Of a DNA stretch of 64,000 bases, positions 16,220-24,588 are shown piece by piece (positions within the stretch are counted from its first letter, which is position 1; every line of letters starts with the position of its first letter). The translations under genes and the position numbers were made by a program. The notes below the pieces were generated by a model. The model made no database searches. It had not been told where the DNA came from and saw only the letters and a list, made by a program, of their open reading frames with translations. The stretch is from Lachnospiraceae bacterium KGMB03038 (GTDB lineage Bacteria; Bacillota; Clostridia; Lachnospirales; Lachnospiraceae), in NCBI GenBank assembly GCA_007361935.1, contig CP041667.1:2756501-2820500 (forward strand), read 5' to 3'.

Positions 16220-16834
16220 TTATTTCCTTAAACGACTAATCTCCTTAGAAATCCGATGTCTCGCGATATGCGCCAAGATCATCACCGCTCCGACCAGGAC
16301 GAACAGCCAGACCGGCCATTTTACCCCCTGGAACGCCAGGATAATGGAGATTCCAAGGAATAGAGAGCTGACCGCTTCTATGAAATCCAGTATCTTTTTA
16401 TCCTTTTCCTGTAATCTGCTGATCTGTCTGATCCTGTCTGTCTTCATTACATAACCTCCTTTTTCTTTCCAAATATCATCCGCTTTGGTAAAAGAAGGGT
16501 CCAGAGTTTGGAATGTCTGCTTCTCTTCACGAATCTTTCTGCAGATTTCTTCAGCCGTCTCTATATTTTCTTTATCCCTTTGGAGTTTCTCCATGTGCCG
16601 GTCCATCAGACACTCTAATGAGATCCGCTCTTCTTTTAAGCGCCTGATATCCTCCACAGAAACGTCAATGCTTCTTAGAAACCGGATCTTCTTTAACAGT
16701 TCCACATCTTCATCTGAATACATCCGGTAATTATTAGCCTGATGCCTGGACGGTGTGATCAGGCCCGCCTCTTCATAAAAACGGATATTGGCTTTCTTGA
16801 TCCCGGCTTTCTCTTCCACCTCTTTGATCGTCAT
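16220..16834 (-). CDS. MerR family regulator with C-terminal membrane segments
   Basis: 204 residues. The N-terminal winged helix (MTIKEVEEKAGIKKANIRFY, then LITPSR and YRMYSDED) is classical MerR, followed by a long dimerisation coiled coil (about 75-110). The last 60 residues carry two hydrophobic segments, so it is probably membrane-anchored rather than a soluble small-molecule sensor. Its own promoter has the 19-base spacer typical of MerR targets, so autoregulation is likely. No divergent target gene is obvious. Confidence 0.85.
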   Translation of the reverse strand: MTIKEVEEKAGIKKANIRFYEEAGLITPSRHQANNYRMYSDEDVELLKKIRFLRSIDVSVEDIRRLKEERISLECLMDRHMEKLQRDKENIETAEEICRKIREEKQTFQTLDPSFTKADDIWKEKGGYVMKTDRIRQISRLQEKDKKILDFIEAVSSLFLGISIILAFQGVKWPVWLFVLVGAVMILAHIARHRISKEISRLRK

Positions 16835-16854
16835 AGTCTCCCTCCTTCCTCTTT

Positions 16855-16885
16855 ATCTAACACCTTCCAGTAACTTGAATGTCAA
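16855..16885 (-). promoter_or_regulatory. MerR-type promoter with 19-bp spacer
   Basis: Minus strand TTGACA (16885-16880), 19-base spacer, TTAGAT (16860-16855). The spacer holds an imperfect dyad (TTC-AGT-ACT-GAA core). Overlong spacers realigned by DNA distortion are the hallmark of MerR control. Confidence 0.75.
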
Positions 16886-16914
16886 GTAAAAAGATTGATT
16901 TCGCGGTTCACTTT

Positions 16915-16943
16915 TTTACAAATCTTTTCTTTCATGCTATAAT
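16915..16943 (+). promoter_or_regulatory. Promoter of the tetR-family gene
   Basis: TTTACA (16915-16920), 17-base spacer, TATAAT (16938-16943). No clear palindromic operator overlaps it. Confidence 0.65.
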
Positions 16944-16999
16944 ACTGGTAAATTAGTTATATTCAGAAATATTATAACAGAAAGAACAAGGTTCGCCGC

Positions 17000-17641
17000 A
17001 TGCACAACGATATTTCCAAAAAATCTTATATCAAAGCCGCTTATGACATCCTGCGTGAAGAAGGCCCGGAAGCTCTCACCATCCGCAAGGTCGCGGACCG
17101 GCTTCACTGTAACTCCGCCAACCTGTACCGCTATTTTTCCAATCTGGAAGAACTTGCTCTATATGCTTCTTTGAAGTATTTGGATGATTATATCCGTCAG
17201 GTAGTAAAGCTTTCTCATTCTGGAAAGCCCATCCTGGAACAGCATCTGGATGTATGGAGCACATTTGCGGATCACGCGTTCCGCAATCCTCAGATTTATA
17301 ATAATCTGTTTTTTGGGAAATACAGCGATATGCTCAGCAGCGTGATCACTGACTACTATGAACTGTTTCCGGAAGAAACCCTGAATATGAACATGGAATA
17401 TATTCCTGTATTCCTTAAAGAGGGGGATTTCCTCAAACGAGATTATATGATGCTGGAAAAATGCATCCGGGATGGAATCTTTACAGAGGCGGAAGCTGTG
17501 CTGATCAACAAAATGTCCATCTATATCTGCAAAGGCTGTATCAAGACTCTCTTGGACCATCCGGAGAAAGATTCTGAACTCATCAAAGCGGACTTCCTGG
17601 AATGTGTAAAAGCCGTTCTTATGACTTACGCTAAAATATAA
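17000..17641 (+). CDS. TetR family transcriptional regulator
   Basis: 213 residues. The N-terminal TetR helix-turn-helix is clear: ALTIRKVADRLHCNSANLYR followed by YFSNLEELALYA (about residues 22-55). The rest is an all-helical ligand/dimer domain without specific signatures. Only a weak AAGG lies upstream of the ATG. It is convergent with the ornithine cyclodeaminase-family gene, whose promoter carries two palindromes of TetR-operator size, so that gene is a candidate target; this is inference. Confidence 0.82.
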   Translation: MHNDISKKSYIKAAYDILREEGPEALTIRKVADRLHCNSANLYRYFSNLEELALYASLKYLDDYIRQVVKLSHSGKPILEQHLDVWSTFADHAFRNPQIYNNLFFGKYSDMLSSVITDYYELFPEETLNMNMEYIPVFLKEGDFLKRDYMMLEKCIRDGIFTEAEAVLINKMSIYICKGCIKTLLDHPEKDSELIKADFLECVKAVLMTYAKI

Positions 17642-17647
17642 AAGCAC

Positions 17648-17697
17648 AAAACATCAGGCCCGGTACACCAACGTACATTTGGGCCTGATGTTTCTTT
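17648..17697. terminator. Bidirectional terminator between tetR and the cyclodeaminase gene
   Basis: AAACATCAGGCCC pairs with GGGCCTGATGTTT around a 19-base loop, with A and T flanks usable in both directions. Confidence 0.85.
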
Positions 17698-17728
17698 GTT
17701 CTGTTCTTTCTCTTTTTCAGTCGTACCT

Positions 17729-18778
17729 CTACAGCGGCAGTTTCCGCCCAAGTCCCATCTGGACCGCTTTGTCGAAGATCGCCCTTCCCATTACCATATC
17801 GCATACGGAGATTCCGATATTGGATACCACGATCAGTTCGTCTGCGGAAGTCCTTCCTTCAATCAGATCTGCCAGCACCTCCCCAGTCTCTCCCTTGATC
17901 TGGGGCAGTCCATCCGGGAAATATCCCATGCTTTCAAACAGCTTATGCTCATCTACGCTGTCCACAAAATATTTGTCCGCCTCTCTCTGGATAGCGGGAT
18001 CCCAGAAAGTATTTAAGTCGCAGGGAAGAATGGTCTGTCCTTTCGATACCCATTCCTTTTTCACAATGCCAAGCGGATTCAGCAAAATGATTGTTGCGGA
18101 AGCCATCACATCACACTTAGACGCCATCGTCTTTGGATCGGATTTCTCAATAGGCACATCTACGTATGGCTTTACCGCTTCGATCAGCTGGTCCTGGCGC
18201 TCTTCCACTACATCATATATATAGATTTTCTTCAGATTCTTCAAAGTCCGGGGAATATACTTCACATGTTCCATTCCCTGTACACCGCACCCAAACATTC
18301 CGAAATATTCCGCGTTTGGATGGAACTTGGCTGCTGTCAGGGCCGTCACTGCCGGCGTCCGCATAGAAGTCAGCCAGGCGCAGTCCATCACAGCATAAGG
18401 CACGCCCGTCTCAATATCATTCATGATCTGAAGGCCCGTGGTCTGGGGGAGCTGGAACTCCTTAGGATTCCGGGGGAAGCACTCGATCCACTTGATTCCG
18501 CAGGCTTTGCTGTTTGGCACATAGGCCGGCATCGCATGGAAGAACACATCGCTCCAGGGGTGGATCCCGATCTTTGCCGGCATCTCATACTCTTTTCTCC
18601 CGTGGTCGATCAGCACATTCTCGATCAGGGACAAGGTCTCGTCCATATCCGGTCCTGCCTTGACACATTCTTCTTTTGTCAGCCAAAGAATTTCTTTCCC
18701 CAGATCTACGATCTTCTTCAAATCTTCGTGGTCCTTGGCAAATAATTGTTTTTGTTCTTCGGTTGCTGTGTAAGCCAT
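17729..18778 (-). CDS. Ornithine cyclodeaminase / mu-crystallin family protein
   Basis: 349 residues. An NAD(P)-dependent family that includes ornithine cyclodeaminase, alanine and ketimine dehydrogenases. Visible are the dimer/substrate half (MPAKIGIHP, GIKWIECFP), the segment DCAWLTSMRTPAVTALTAAKF, and the Rossmann motif GCGVQGMEH (GxGxQ). It carries about 30 more N-terminal residues than typical members. Related proteins in gut Firmicutes are sometimes called tyramine oxidase subunit B, a name I cannot support here. AGGAGG precedes the ATG. The promoter at 18871-18900 is flanked by two operators. Confidence 0.82.
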   Translation of the reverse strand: MAYTATEEQKQLFAKDHEDLKKIVDLGKEILWLTKEECVKAGPDMDETLSLIENVLIDHGRKEYEMPAKIGIHPWSDVFFHAMPAYVPNSKACGIKWIECFPRNPKEFQLPQTTGLQIMNDIETGVPYAVMDCAWLTSMRTPAVTALTAAKFHPNAEYFGMFGCGVQGMEHVKYIPRTLKNLKKIYIYDVVEERQDQLIEAVKPYVDVPIEKSDPKTMASKCDVMASATIILLNPLGIVKKEWVSKGQTILPCDLNTFWDPAIQREADKYFVDSVDEHKLFESMGYFPDGLPQIKGETGEVLADLIEGRTSADELIVVSNIGISVCDMVMGRAIFDKAVQMGLGRKLPL

Positions 18779-18836
18779 AATGATTCCTCCTTCTTAATTT
18801 TTTGACAGCCTTCTTGCTGTCTGTCCCGCAATGTTA

Positions 18837-18858
18837 AAAATTAATCATGATTAATTTT
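18837..18858. promoter_or_regulatory. Operator palindrome 1 of the cyclodeaminase gene
   Basis: A perfect 22-bp palindrome with core ATTAATCATGATTAAT, just downstream of the predicted start of transcription. Its centre is 68 bp from the second copy. Confidence 0.75.
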
Positions 18859-18870
18859 ATTTCTATCTTG

Positions 18871-18900
18871 ATTATATCCTTCTTACTTTCCTTCTGTCAA
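18871..18900 (-). promoter_or_regulatory. Promoter of the cyclodeaminase-family gene
   Basis: Minus strand TTGACA (18900-18895), 18-base spacer, TATAAT (18876-18871), both hexamers perfect consensus. Such a strong promoter bracketed by two identical palindromes suggests tight repression. Confidence 0.85.
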
Positions 18901-18907
18901 CCAAATA

Positions 18908-18923
18908 ATTAATCATGATTAAT
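18908..18923. promoter_or_regulatory. Operator palindrome 2 of the cyclodeaminase gene
   Basis: ATTAATCATGATTAAT, a perfect 16-bp palindrome a few bases upstream of the -35 box and identical to the core of copy 1. Confidence 0.75.
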
Positions 18924-18940
18924 CCTTGTAGATACGCACA

Positions 18941-18990
18941 AAAAAGGATCCGGCTTTTTGTGGTTTCTCACGAAACGCCGGATCCTTTTT
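18941..18990. terminator. Terminator of the flavodoxin operon
   Basis: AAAAAGGATCCGGC pairs with GCCGGATCCTTTTT around a 22-base loop. It sits just after the flavodoxin stop on the minus strand. Confidence 0.85.
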
Positions 18991-18994
18991 CCCC

Positions 18995-19612
18995 TTATCT
19001 TGTAAAGTTGGTCAGCACTTTCTCATTATCTGGATGGTCTAATCCATGTTCCCTGCCCAGGGCAATGCATTTGAGCATCCACGCCATGTTTTTCCCAATG
19101 TTATACATAGTCATCAGGCCCTCTTTATCTTCCTGGACCTCTTCCGGCTGCGCCCCATATACATGATTCCAATAGGTGGAAGAAACCACCGGCATGGAAC
19201 AAATCGTAAAATACTTATTGATCACATCGAAAGAAGCCGTCGTTCCTGCTCTCCTTGCGCTCAAGACTGCCGCCGCCGGCTTAAAGGCGAAAGCTTTCCC
19301 GCAGGAATAGAACGCCCGATCCATAAAAGTCAAAAGCCGGCCGCTTGGATGGGCGTAATAGACGGGTGAGCCGAACACGAAGCCGTCCGCCTCCTTTGCT
19401 TTCTCCACGAACTCATTGACGCAGTCGTCAAAGACGCATTTCCCGGTCTCCCTGCACTTATGACAGGCGATACAGTCGGGCAGTCCCGCATTTCCGATGA
19501 AGAACATTTCCGTCTCAATGCCTTCTTCCTTAAGCGCCCGCTCCACTTCTGCAAGCGCCGCGTTGGTACATCCGTTTTTCCTGGAACTTCCATTTACGAG
19601 AATTACTTTCAT
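18995..19612 (-). CDS. Flavodoxin family / NADPH-dependent FMN reductase
   Basis: 205 residues. The N-terminal FMN phosphate loop NGSSRKNGCTNAAL and the flavin-binding FGSPVYYAHPSG are typical of iron-sulfur flavoprotein-like reductases. A Cys-rich stretch (CIACHKCRETGKC, then CVNEF) matches the extra Cys motif of the ISF/flavodoxin subfamily. The start 19612 is set by GGAGG eight bases upstream; the open frame runs to 19633. It follows the nitroreductase gene by 7 bases, so the two likely act together in flavin-linked electron transfer. Confidence 0.85.
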   Translation of the reverse strand: MKVILVNGSSRKNGCTNAALAEVERALKEEGIETEMFFIGNAGLPDCIACHKCRETGKCVFDDCVNEFVEKAKEADGFVFGSPVYYAHPSGRLLTFMDRAFYSCGKAFAFKPAAAVLSARRAGTTASFDVINKYFTICSMPVVSSTYWNHVYGAQPEEVQEDKEGLMTMYNIGKNMAWMLKCIALGREHGLDHPDNEKVLTNFTR

Positions 19613-19619
19613 AATAATC

Positions 19620-20411
19620 TTACCTCCATTCAATTTTTCCTTTTTTCCTAGGCGCGGTTCTCCGGTAAGTGACTGCCGGGTATCCCATCAGCATACAGCA
19701 GGCCACCTGCTCGCCGGTGATCCCCAGCCATTCCTTTAATCTCTCACTGCCCTCGATCACATGCATCAGATATCCATTGTAAAGGACGCCAGCCCCTGAA
19801 GCCACCGCCATTTGTTCGATGTTCGCCGCCGCAAGCCCTCCGTCCAGTATCTCCACCCCCGGTGTGATGACCAGAACCGACGGGGCATTAAAGAAAAGGG
19901 CGTCGTCTTTTTTATCCCGTTTCTGCCGCAGATAAAACAACTGGAACATCCTGGCCAGCGGATCCTCTTTTCCCATCTTCTCTGTAAGATGCGATATTTC
20001 CTGCCATACCAGCTCTTTAAACGCATCCAGCTCTTTCTGGATCAGGATAAAACGGCAGTCCTGCGTATTCCGCGCCGTAGCCGTATATCTTCCGGCATTC
20101 AAAATCCGCACCATCTTCTCCGGTTCGATCGGCGTCTCCTTGTAGTTTCGAACACTCCTGCGGAATTTCACCGCGTGAAGAAAATTCTCCGGCTTAATGG
20201 AAAAGGTATCCGCGTCATACTCTTCTACCTCTTCCATGTCATACTCAGGAATCGTCACCGCGCCTGTGGGACAGACGGCAACACAGTGGCCGCAGTGAAA
20301 ACAGTCTTTGATATATACCGCCTTCCCTTCTTCCAGCCGGATCGCTCCCCCTAAACAATCGTTCACACAGGCTTTACAGCCAATACAGCGTTTCGGATCG
20401 ATCTTGATCAT
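19620..20411 (-). CDS. Nitroreductase family protein with N-terminal ferredoxin domain
   Basis: 263 residues. It begins with a dicluster ferredoxin (CIGCKACVNDC near residue 9, CFHCGHCVAVC near 39), then an FMN nitroreductase fold with FRRSVRNYKETPIE (phosphate/FMN-binding Arg and Ser) and AGAGVLYNGYL. Fusions like this take electrons from ferredoxin. I used the ATG at 20411, with AAGGAGG nine bases upstream; the upstream open stretch to 20606 is Arg-rich frame noise. It is in an operon with the flavodoxin gene. Confidence 0.86.
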   Translation of the reverse strand: MIKIDPKRCIGCKACVNDCLGGAIRLEEGKAVYIKDCFHCGHCVAVCPTGAVTIPEYDMEEVEEYDADTFSIKPENFLHAVKFRRSVRNYKETPIEPEKMVRILNAGRYTATARNTQDCRFILIQKELDAFKELVWQEISHLTEKMGKEDPLARMFQLFYLRQKRDKKDDALFFNAPSVLVITPGVEILDGGLAAANIEQMAVASGAGVLYNGYLMHVIEGSERLKEWLGITGEQVACCMLMGYPAVTYRRTAPRKKGKIEWR

Positions 20412-20457
20412 ACCGAAAACCTCCTTCTTACTAAGTTCTGTTGATTCTATTCGTCCA

Positions 20458-21915
20458 TTACGGATCATGGATCGCGATAAACCGCATCCCAAAAGGCCCG
20501 GTATGCTCGCATACCACCTTGGGCTTTCCTTCATTGATCTCCCGGTAGATGGAGGACGAAACCTCCGCCTCCGCCGTTTCTCCCTCCGGCAGCTGCACTT
20601 CCACATAATAGGAATCTAACCATTTGTCCGATTCATCCACTCTGGTTCCAACGATCTGAGCCGGATAGTGATTCTCCTTCGCCGGCTGGGAGACCGCCAG
20701 AACAGAAGCGTCCATGATCCCCATAGACAACACCAAAAACGGGAACCAGACCAATCCCATTGTCAGCTTCCGCAGACGGGCTTTCTTGGTCCGGAACAGG
20801 GTGATTACCCACAGGATGGCAGTCAAAACTACCGTTCCGATCCAGAATTTCTCTTCTCCGGTCACATAATTGACCTGCCGGGTCAGCACGCCATTGGTCA
20901 CAAAGAGCATGATCAGCCCTCCGTGGAGATAGGCCATCCCCATTCCCACATGCCGCCGCTTCCATTCCTTTGAGGCATTGGCGTCCAGCCAGAACATGAC
21001 CTCGTCAAATACCCAGGCATAGATACAATAGGAAAGAGGAAGCAGCTCGATCAAAAGCAGTTGGTATTTCAGCGCCAAAAGGTCTGTGGGACAGAAAAAG
21101 AAAAGGAGAATGGAAAGCAGTACATTCACCAGTACCAGAATCCGAAATCCTTTTCTGATCCGGTCCGCGTGAAGGGTCTGTTCCGTCTCCTGATCGGGCG
21201 TCCACTGGATTTCATTCATCTGACGCCATTTTTCCATCTTATCTTCCCGCCACGCGTCTCCCAGCCAGGAGGGAATTTTCCCCTCCAGGGCTGTAAACAA
21301 TTCCTCCGCGTGCCGCATGTTGTATTCAAACCGGAACAGCTTCTCCCCATTTCTTCCAATCGCCACAAAATCCCCAAAGGAAGGCTTCAGCCTCACTTCC
21401 TTGATCTCGCTCTTTGAGAAATCCCAGTTCCTTCCAAAAGCGGTAGCGCCCCATATTCTCTGGTCATCCGCCAGGATCCTGCGATTGCGGTAGTCGCTCC
21501 AGCAGGCCGCCCATCCAAACAGCAGCAGGGCCAGGACCGCCGCCAAGATCAGCGCTGCCCCGTTATCTGCCATCGCAAATCCAAAGACTGCCGCCGCCGC
21601 AAGAAGTCCGATGCCATAAAGCGCCCAGGCCAGTCCTACTCCCAGCTTCGATTCATACACGATGATCTTTGCTCTGGAAAAATCCACCCTGCGTTCTCTT
21701 GCGATGAGGATCCCCCAGATTCCCATGGCAACTTCCCAGATTCCCGCAATTCCGCAGCTTATCCAGGAAACCGGCCCCATCTCTTCGTCCGTCATAGAAA
21801 TAAACAGGCAGACAAACATAAAAAGCCCCGCCAGAATCAGCAGGATACTTCCGGCCATCAACAGATTCTGCCTTTTCTCAAACTGACAGCGAAGCCTCTC
21901 TCTTTCCCTCTCCAT
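20458..21915 (-). CDS. Multi-pass membrane protein of unknown function
   Basis: About 485 residues. A charged N-terminus (repeated ERER) precedes paired membrane segments near residues 20-70, 95-145, 265-320 and 335-395. A soluble part with FDFSKSEIKEVRLK-type strands near residue 180 suggests a PH-like domain between the membrane pairs. I do not recognise the family. The frame can start at a GTG at 21990, but that overlaps the aminopeptidase gene and has no ribosome site, so the ATG at 21915 (30 bases after that gene) is preferred. Confidence 0.6.
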   Translation of the reverse strand: MERERERLRCQFEKRQNLLMAGSILLILAGLFMFVCLFISMTDEEMGPVSWISCGIAGIWEVAMGIWGILIARERRVDFSRAKIIVYESKLGVGLAWALYGIGLLAAAAVFGFAMADNGAALILAAVLALLLFGWAACWSDYRNRRILADDQRIWGATAFGRNWDFSKSEIKEVRLKPSFGDFVAIGRNGEKLFRFEYNMRHAEELFTALEGKIPSWLGDAWREDKMEKWRQMNEIQWTPDQETEQTLHADRIRKGFRILVLVNVLLSILLFFFCPTDLLALKYQLLLIELLPLSYCIYAWVFDEVMFWLDANASKEWKRRHVGMGMAYLHGGLIMLFVTNGVLTRQVNYVTGEEKFWIGTVVLTAILWVITLFRTKKARLRKLTMGLVWFPFLVLSMGIMDASVLAVSQPAKENHYPAQIVGTRVDESDKWLDSYYVEVQLPEGETAEAEVSSSIYREINEGKPKVVCEHTGPFGMRFIAIHDP

Positions 21916-21944
21916 CCTACGTTTCTCTCTTTCCTCTTCTTTCT

Positions 21945-23255
21945 TTAGATCAGGATATAGCTTCCGTCTGCCTCCTCTGATACAGAACACTGGTAAAATT
22001 CCCGCAGCGCCTTAATAAGATAAGCAGTATCCCTGCTTCCTCCCGTTTCATAGGCCGAATGCATGGCAAGCTGGGCCAGTCCGATATCCGCCGTTGGGAT
22101 TGAAACCTGAGTGCCGGACAGACTGCCAAGGGTAGATCCTCCCGGCATATCCGACCGGTTGGCGAAAACCTGACAGGGTACTCCCGCTTGGCCGCAGACT
22201 TGGCGGAAAACAGCCGCTGAGAATCCATCCGTACTATATCTTTGGTTGGCGCTGAACTTGATCACCACGCCGCCATTGAGCACAGGCTTGTTTGTGGGAC
22301 AGGATCTGTCCCCATAGTTGGGATGGACTCCATGAGCATTATCTGCCGAGACCATGAAGCTCATAGCCAGCATCTGACGGTATCCGGCAGCCGTCTTTCC
22401 TAAGCTTTCACTGACTCTGACCAGAACGTCCGACAGGAATGTAGAGTCTGCCCCCTGCCTAGTCATACTTCCCACTTCTTCATTATCGAACACACAAAGG
22501 ACCGGAATACTGCCGCCCTCTTTTGCGTCCAGAAATGCCCGAAGGGAAGCGTACGCGCATTGCAGGTCGTCCAGGCGGCCAATGGAGATAAATTCACCCG
22601 AGCCGCCCCAAACGCTTCCTTTCATCCGGTTATAGACAAACAGATCGTATCCCGCGATCCGCTCCCTCTCTGTGCCGGCCGCTGCCGCCGCCTGGTCCAT
22701 CAGTCCCTTTCTGCCGCCCTGGCTGCGGTACAGAGGGAGCATGTCCTTTTGCACGTTATATTTGATTCCTTCATTGGCGTTCCGGTTCATGTGGATCGCA
22801 AGACTGGGGATCAGGCACACGTCTCCGCCCAGGTCTATGAGCTTGCTTACCAGCCTGCCGCCCTGGTGGATCAGCAGCCGTCCCGCTATGCCAAGGGGAC
22901 GGTCAAACCAGGTCGAGCACAACATTCCCCCGTATTTTTCCACATTTAATTTTACCAGACCGCCATCCGCCTCCATCTCCGGGTTTTCCTTCAGCTTCAG
23001 CCCTGGAGAGTCGCTGTGGCTTGCCGCGATCTGGAATCCTTTCACAGTCCCATGGGGAATCCGAAACGCTGTCAGGGACGAACCATTCCGGACCACATAA
23101 TACCGGCCGCCATCCTTCAGCTTCCATTCACCGCGCTCCGATAGTTCCTGGTACCCTTGTCCTTCCAGTTCTTTTTTCATCCGTTCCACCGCATGGTAGG
23201 CGGTAGGACTGGCTTCAATAAATTCAAATAATCCTTTTACTGTACTCTGCTCCAT
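21945..23255 (-). CDS. M18 family aminopeptidase
   Basis: 436 residues. A cytosolic dinuclear zinc aminopeptidase that releases N-terminal acidic or neutral residues. Metal and catalytic motifs are present: His in ASHSDSPGLK, Asp in RLDDLQCA, the Glu pair in FDNEEVGS, Asp in SADNAHGVHP and a late His in QLAMHSAYE. The length is typical. GGAGG lies 6 bases before the ATG. It starts one base after the FliB-like gene ends, so the two are cotranscribed. Confidence 0.92.
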   Translation of the reverse strand: MEQSTVKGLFEFIEASPTAYHAVERMKKELEGQGYQELSERGEWKLKDGGRYYVVRNGSSLTAFRIPHGTVKGFQIAASHSDSPGLKLKENPEMEADGGLVKLNVEKYGGMLCSTWFDRPLGIAGRLLIHQGGRLVSKLIDLGGDVCLIPSLAIHMNRNANEGIKYNVQKDMLPLYRSQGGRKGLMDQAAAAAGTERERIAGYDLFVYNRMKGSVWGGSGEFISIGRLDDLQCAYASLRAFLDAKEGGSIPVLCVFDNEEVGSMTRQGADSTFLSDVLVRVSESLGKTAAGYRQMLAMSFMVSADNAHGVHPNYGDRSCPTNKPVLNGGVVIKFSANQRYSTDGFSAAVFRQVCGQAGVPCQVFANRSDMPGGSTLGSLSGTQVSIPTADIGLAQLAMHSAYETGGSRDTAYLIKALREFYQCSVSEEADGSYILI

Positions 23256-23256
23256 C

Positions 23257-24408
23257 CTAGTCCTCCTTTCCCATCTTCATCCACGGAATCCCCCTGTGTT
23301 CCATACTTTTTTCCATCTGTTCCAGATTCTGGTCCGAATGTTCCAATTCCCGCGAGAAGCGATAGAGGATCTCTGTCATATCCTCTAAGTCTAATGTCCC
23401 CTCGTTTTTCAGCCACCGGGCCTTCCAAAGCTCATAGATCAGAAAGGCGCTGACAGCCGCCATTCTAGCCTTTCCCCAGATCCTTCCATCATAGACCGCC
23501 CCGCAGAAATAAGTGGAGATAAAGTAAACCAGAATCTGCTCGCATGCCGTCTCCCAGTCCGGCATCCGGCGTTTCATCCATTCCCGGAACGCTGCTTCTG
23601 TCTCTTGATACGGTACGGCCCCTCCTTGATAGAGGAAAATTTCACTTTCCCGCAGCAGGCGCTCCCAATCCTCCCGGAGTAATTCCAACTGATATAACGT
23701 CTGGAACTCTCTCCTGGAATCCTGGAACCGTTTCTTTGCTTGGCTCTCGTAAGCCTCCAGCCTTTTTCCGGTATATTCCGCGGCCGCCCCGCTCTCATAC
23801 CGGTCATATAATTCCCCGCAGGCAAAAATCATGCCCCGGCGCATCCGCCTCTCCATATCATGGGCCAGCCCAAGGACCAGCCCTGCCCGCAGCCGCACCG
23901 GATGGCTCCTATTCTGCAAAATCCGGATCATAACATCTCTTCCATCCGCCAGCAGGGAATAGGTAAGCTCGTCGAAATCCTGGTACGATTCCTGCCCTTT
24001 CCGCTCAAAGCTCAGGAACCGCACAGGCTCTTTCTTCTTCAACAGGATCCTGGCCGCCTCCGGGCAGGAAACCGACAGTGTCACTTCCCGCACATTTTCA
24101 AACTCTTCGATATGCCGGGGATACAGTCTGCAGGTCCGGCACAGGCCTTTGGGTCCAAGCTGCTTATAAATGCCGCACAAGTTCCTCTCATCCAGAAACG
24201 CGCATCGTTCATCCTTCCGCCTCTGGAATACCTTCTCCTTCCATTGGATCTGTCTGCGCAGCCGTTTACCAAAGGTTCCGCCTATCTTCCGGTAACGCGT
24301 AAGCGTCTTTCCATCGATCACGATCTGCCATCCGGCGCAGCAGGTGTCTTCGCACCGGTCAGCAATGCATTGGAATTCTCTGTAATAATCTGGAAACGTA
24401 TACAACAT
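23257..24408 (-). CDS. FliB-like flagellin lysine N-methylase family protein
   Basis: 383 residues. The N-terminal Cys cluster (CIADRCEDTCCAGW, then CAFLDERNLCGIYKQLG and LCRTCRLYPR) is the family hallmark and probably binds an Fe-S centre, like YkgJ-type clusters. FliB methylates flagellin lysines in Salmonella, but no flagellar gene is in this window, so the target here is unknown. It is the first gene of a probable five-gene minus-strand unit running down to 18995, with a good GGAG site before the ATG. Confidence 0.78.
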   Translation of the reverse strand: MLYTFPDYYREFQCIADRCEDTCCAGWQIVIDGKTLTRYRKIGGTFGKRLRRQIQWKEKVFQRRKDERCAFLDERNLCGIYKQLGPKGLCRTCRLYPRHIEEFENVREVTLSVSCPEAARILLKKKEPVRFLSFERKGQESYQDFDELTYSLLADGRDVMIRILQNRSHPVRLRAGLVLGLAHDMERRMRRGMIFACGELYDRYESGAAAEYTGKRLEAYESQAKKRFQDSRREFQTLYQLELLREDWERLLRESEIFLYQGGAVPYQETEAAFREWMKRRMPDWETACEQILVYFISTYFCGAVYDGRIWGKARMAAVSAFLIYELWKARWLKNEGTLDLEDMTEILYRFSRELEHSDQNLEQMEKSMEHRGIPWMKMGKED

Positions 24409-24477
24409 CTTCTCTCACTCCTACGGTTATGATTATAGCACTGAATACTATCACGGTCAAAAAATCCAAATCCCCTT

Positions 24478-24509
24478 TTGACCCGAACTTCATAAAATGT
24501 TACTATAAT
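24478..24509 (+). promoter_or_regulatory. Possible promoter of the MATE gene
   Basis: TTGACC (24478-24483) and TATAAT (24504-24509) are separated by 20 bases, longer than ideal. A weak call. Confidence 0.35.
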
Positions 24510-24588
24510 CTTACACTACGCAGTTTTCTAAAGTCTTAGCTCACTTCTAGTACAACGCGCAAGAACATTATGTGAGGAAGCGATTATC

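Noticed and set aside
18837..18858. Rho-independent terminator
   Set aside because: The palindrome is AT-rich without a GC stem and lies in the leader of a gene with a twin copy upstream of the promoter; an operator fits better.
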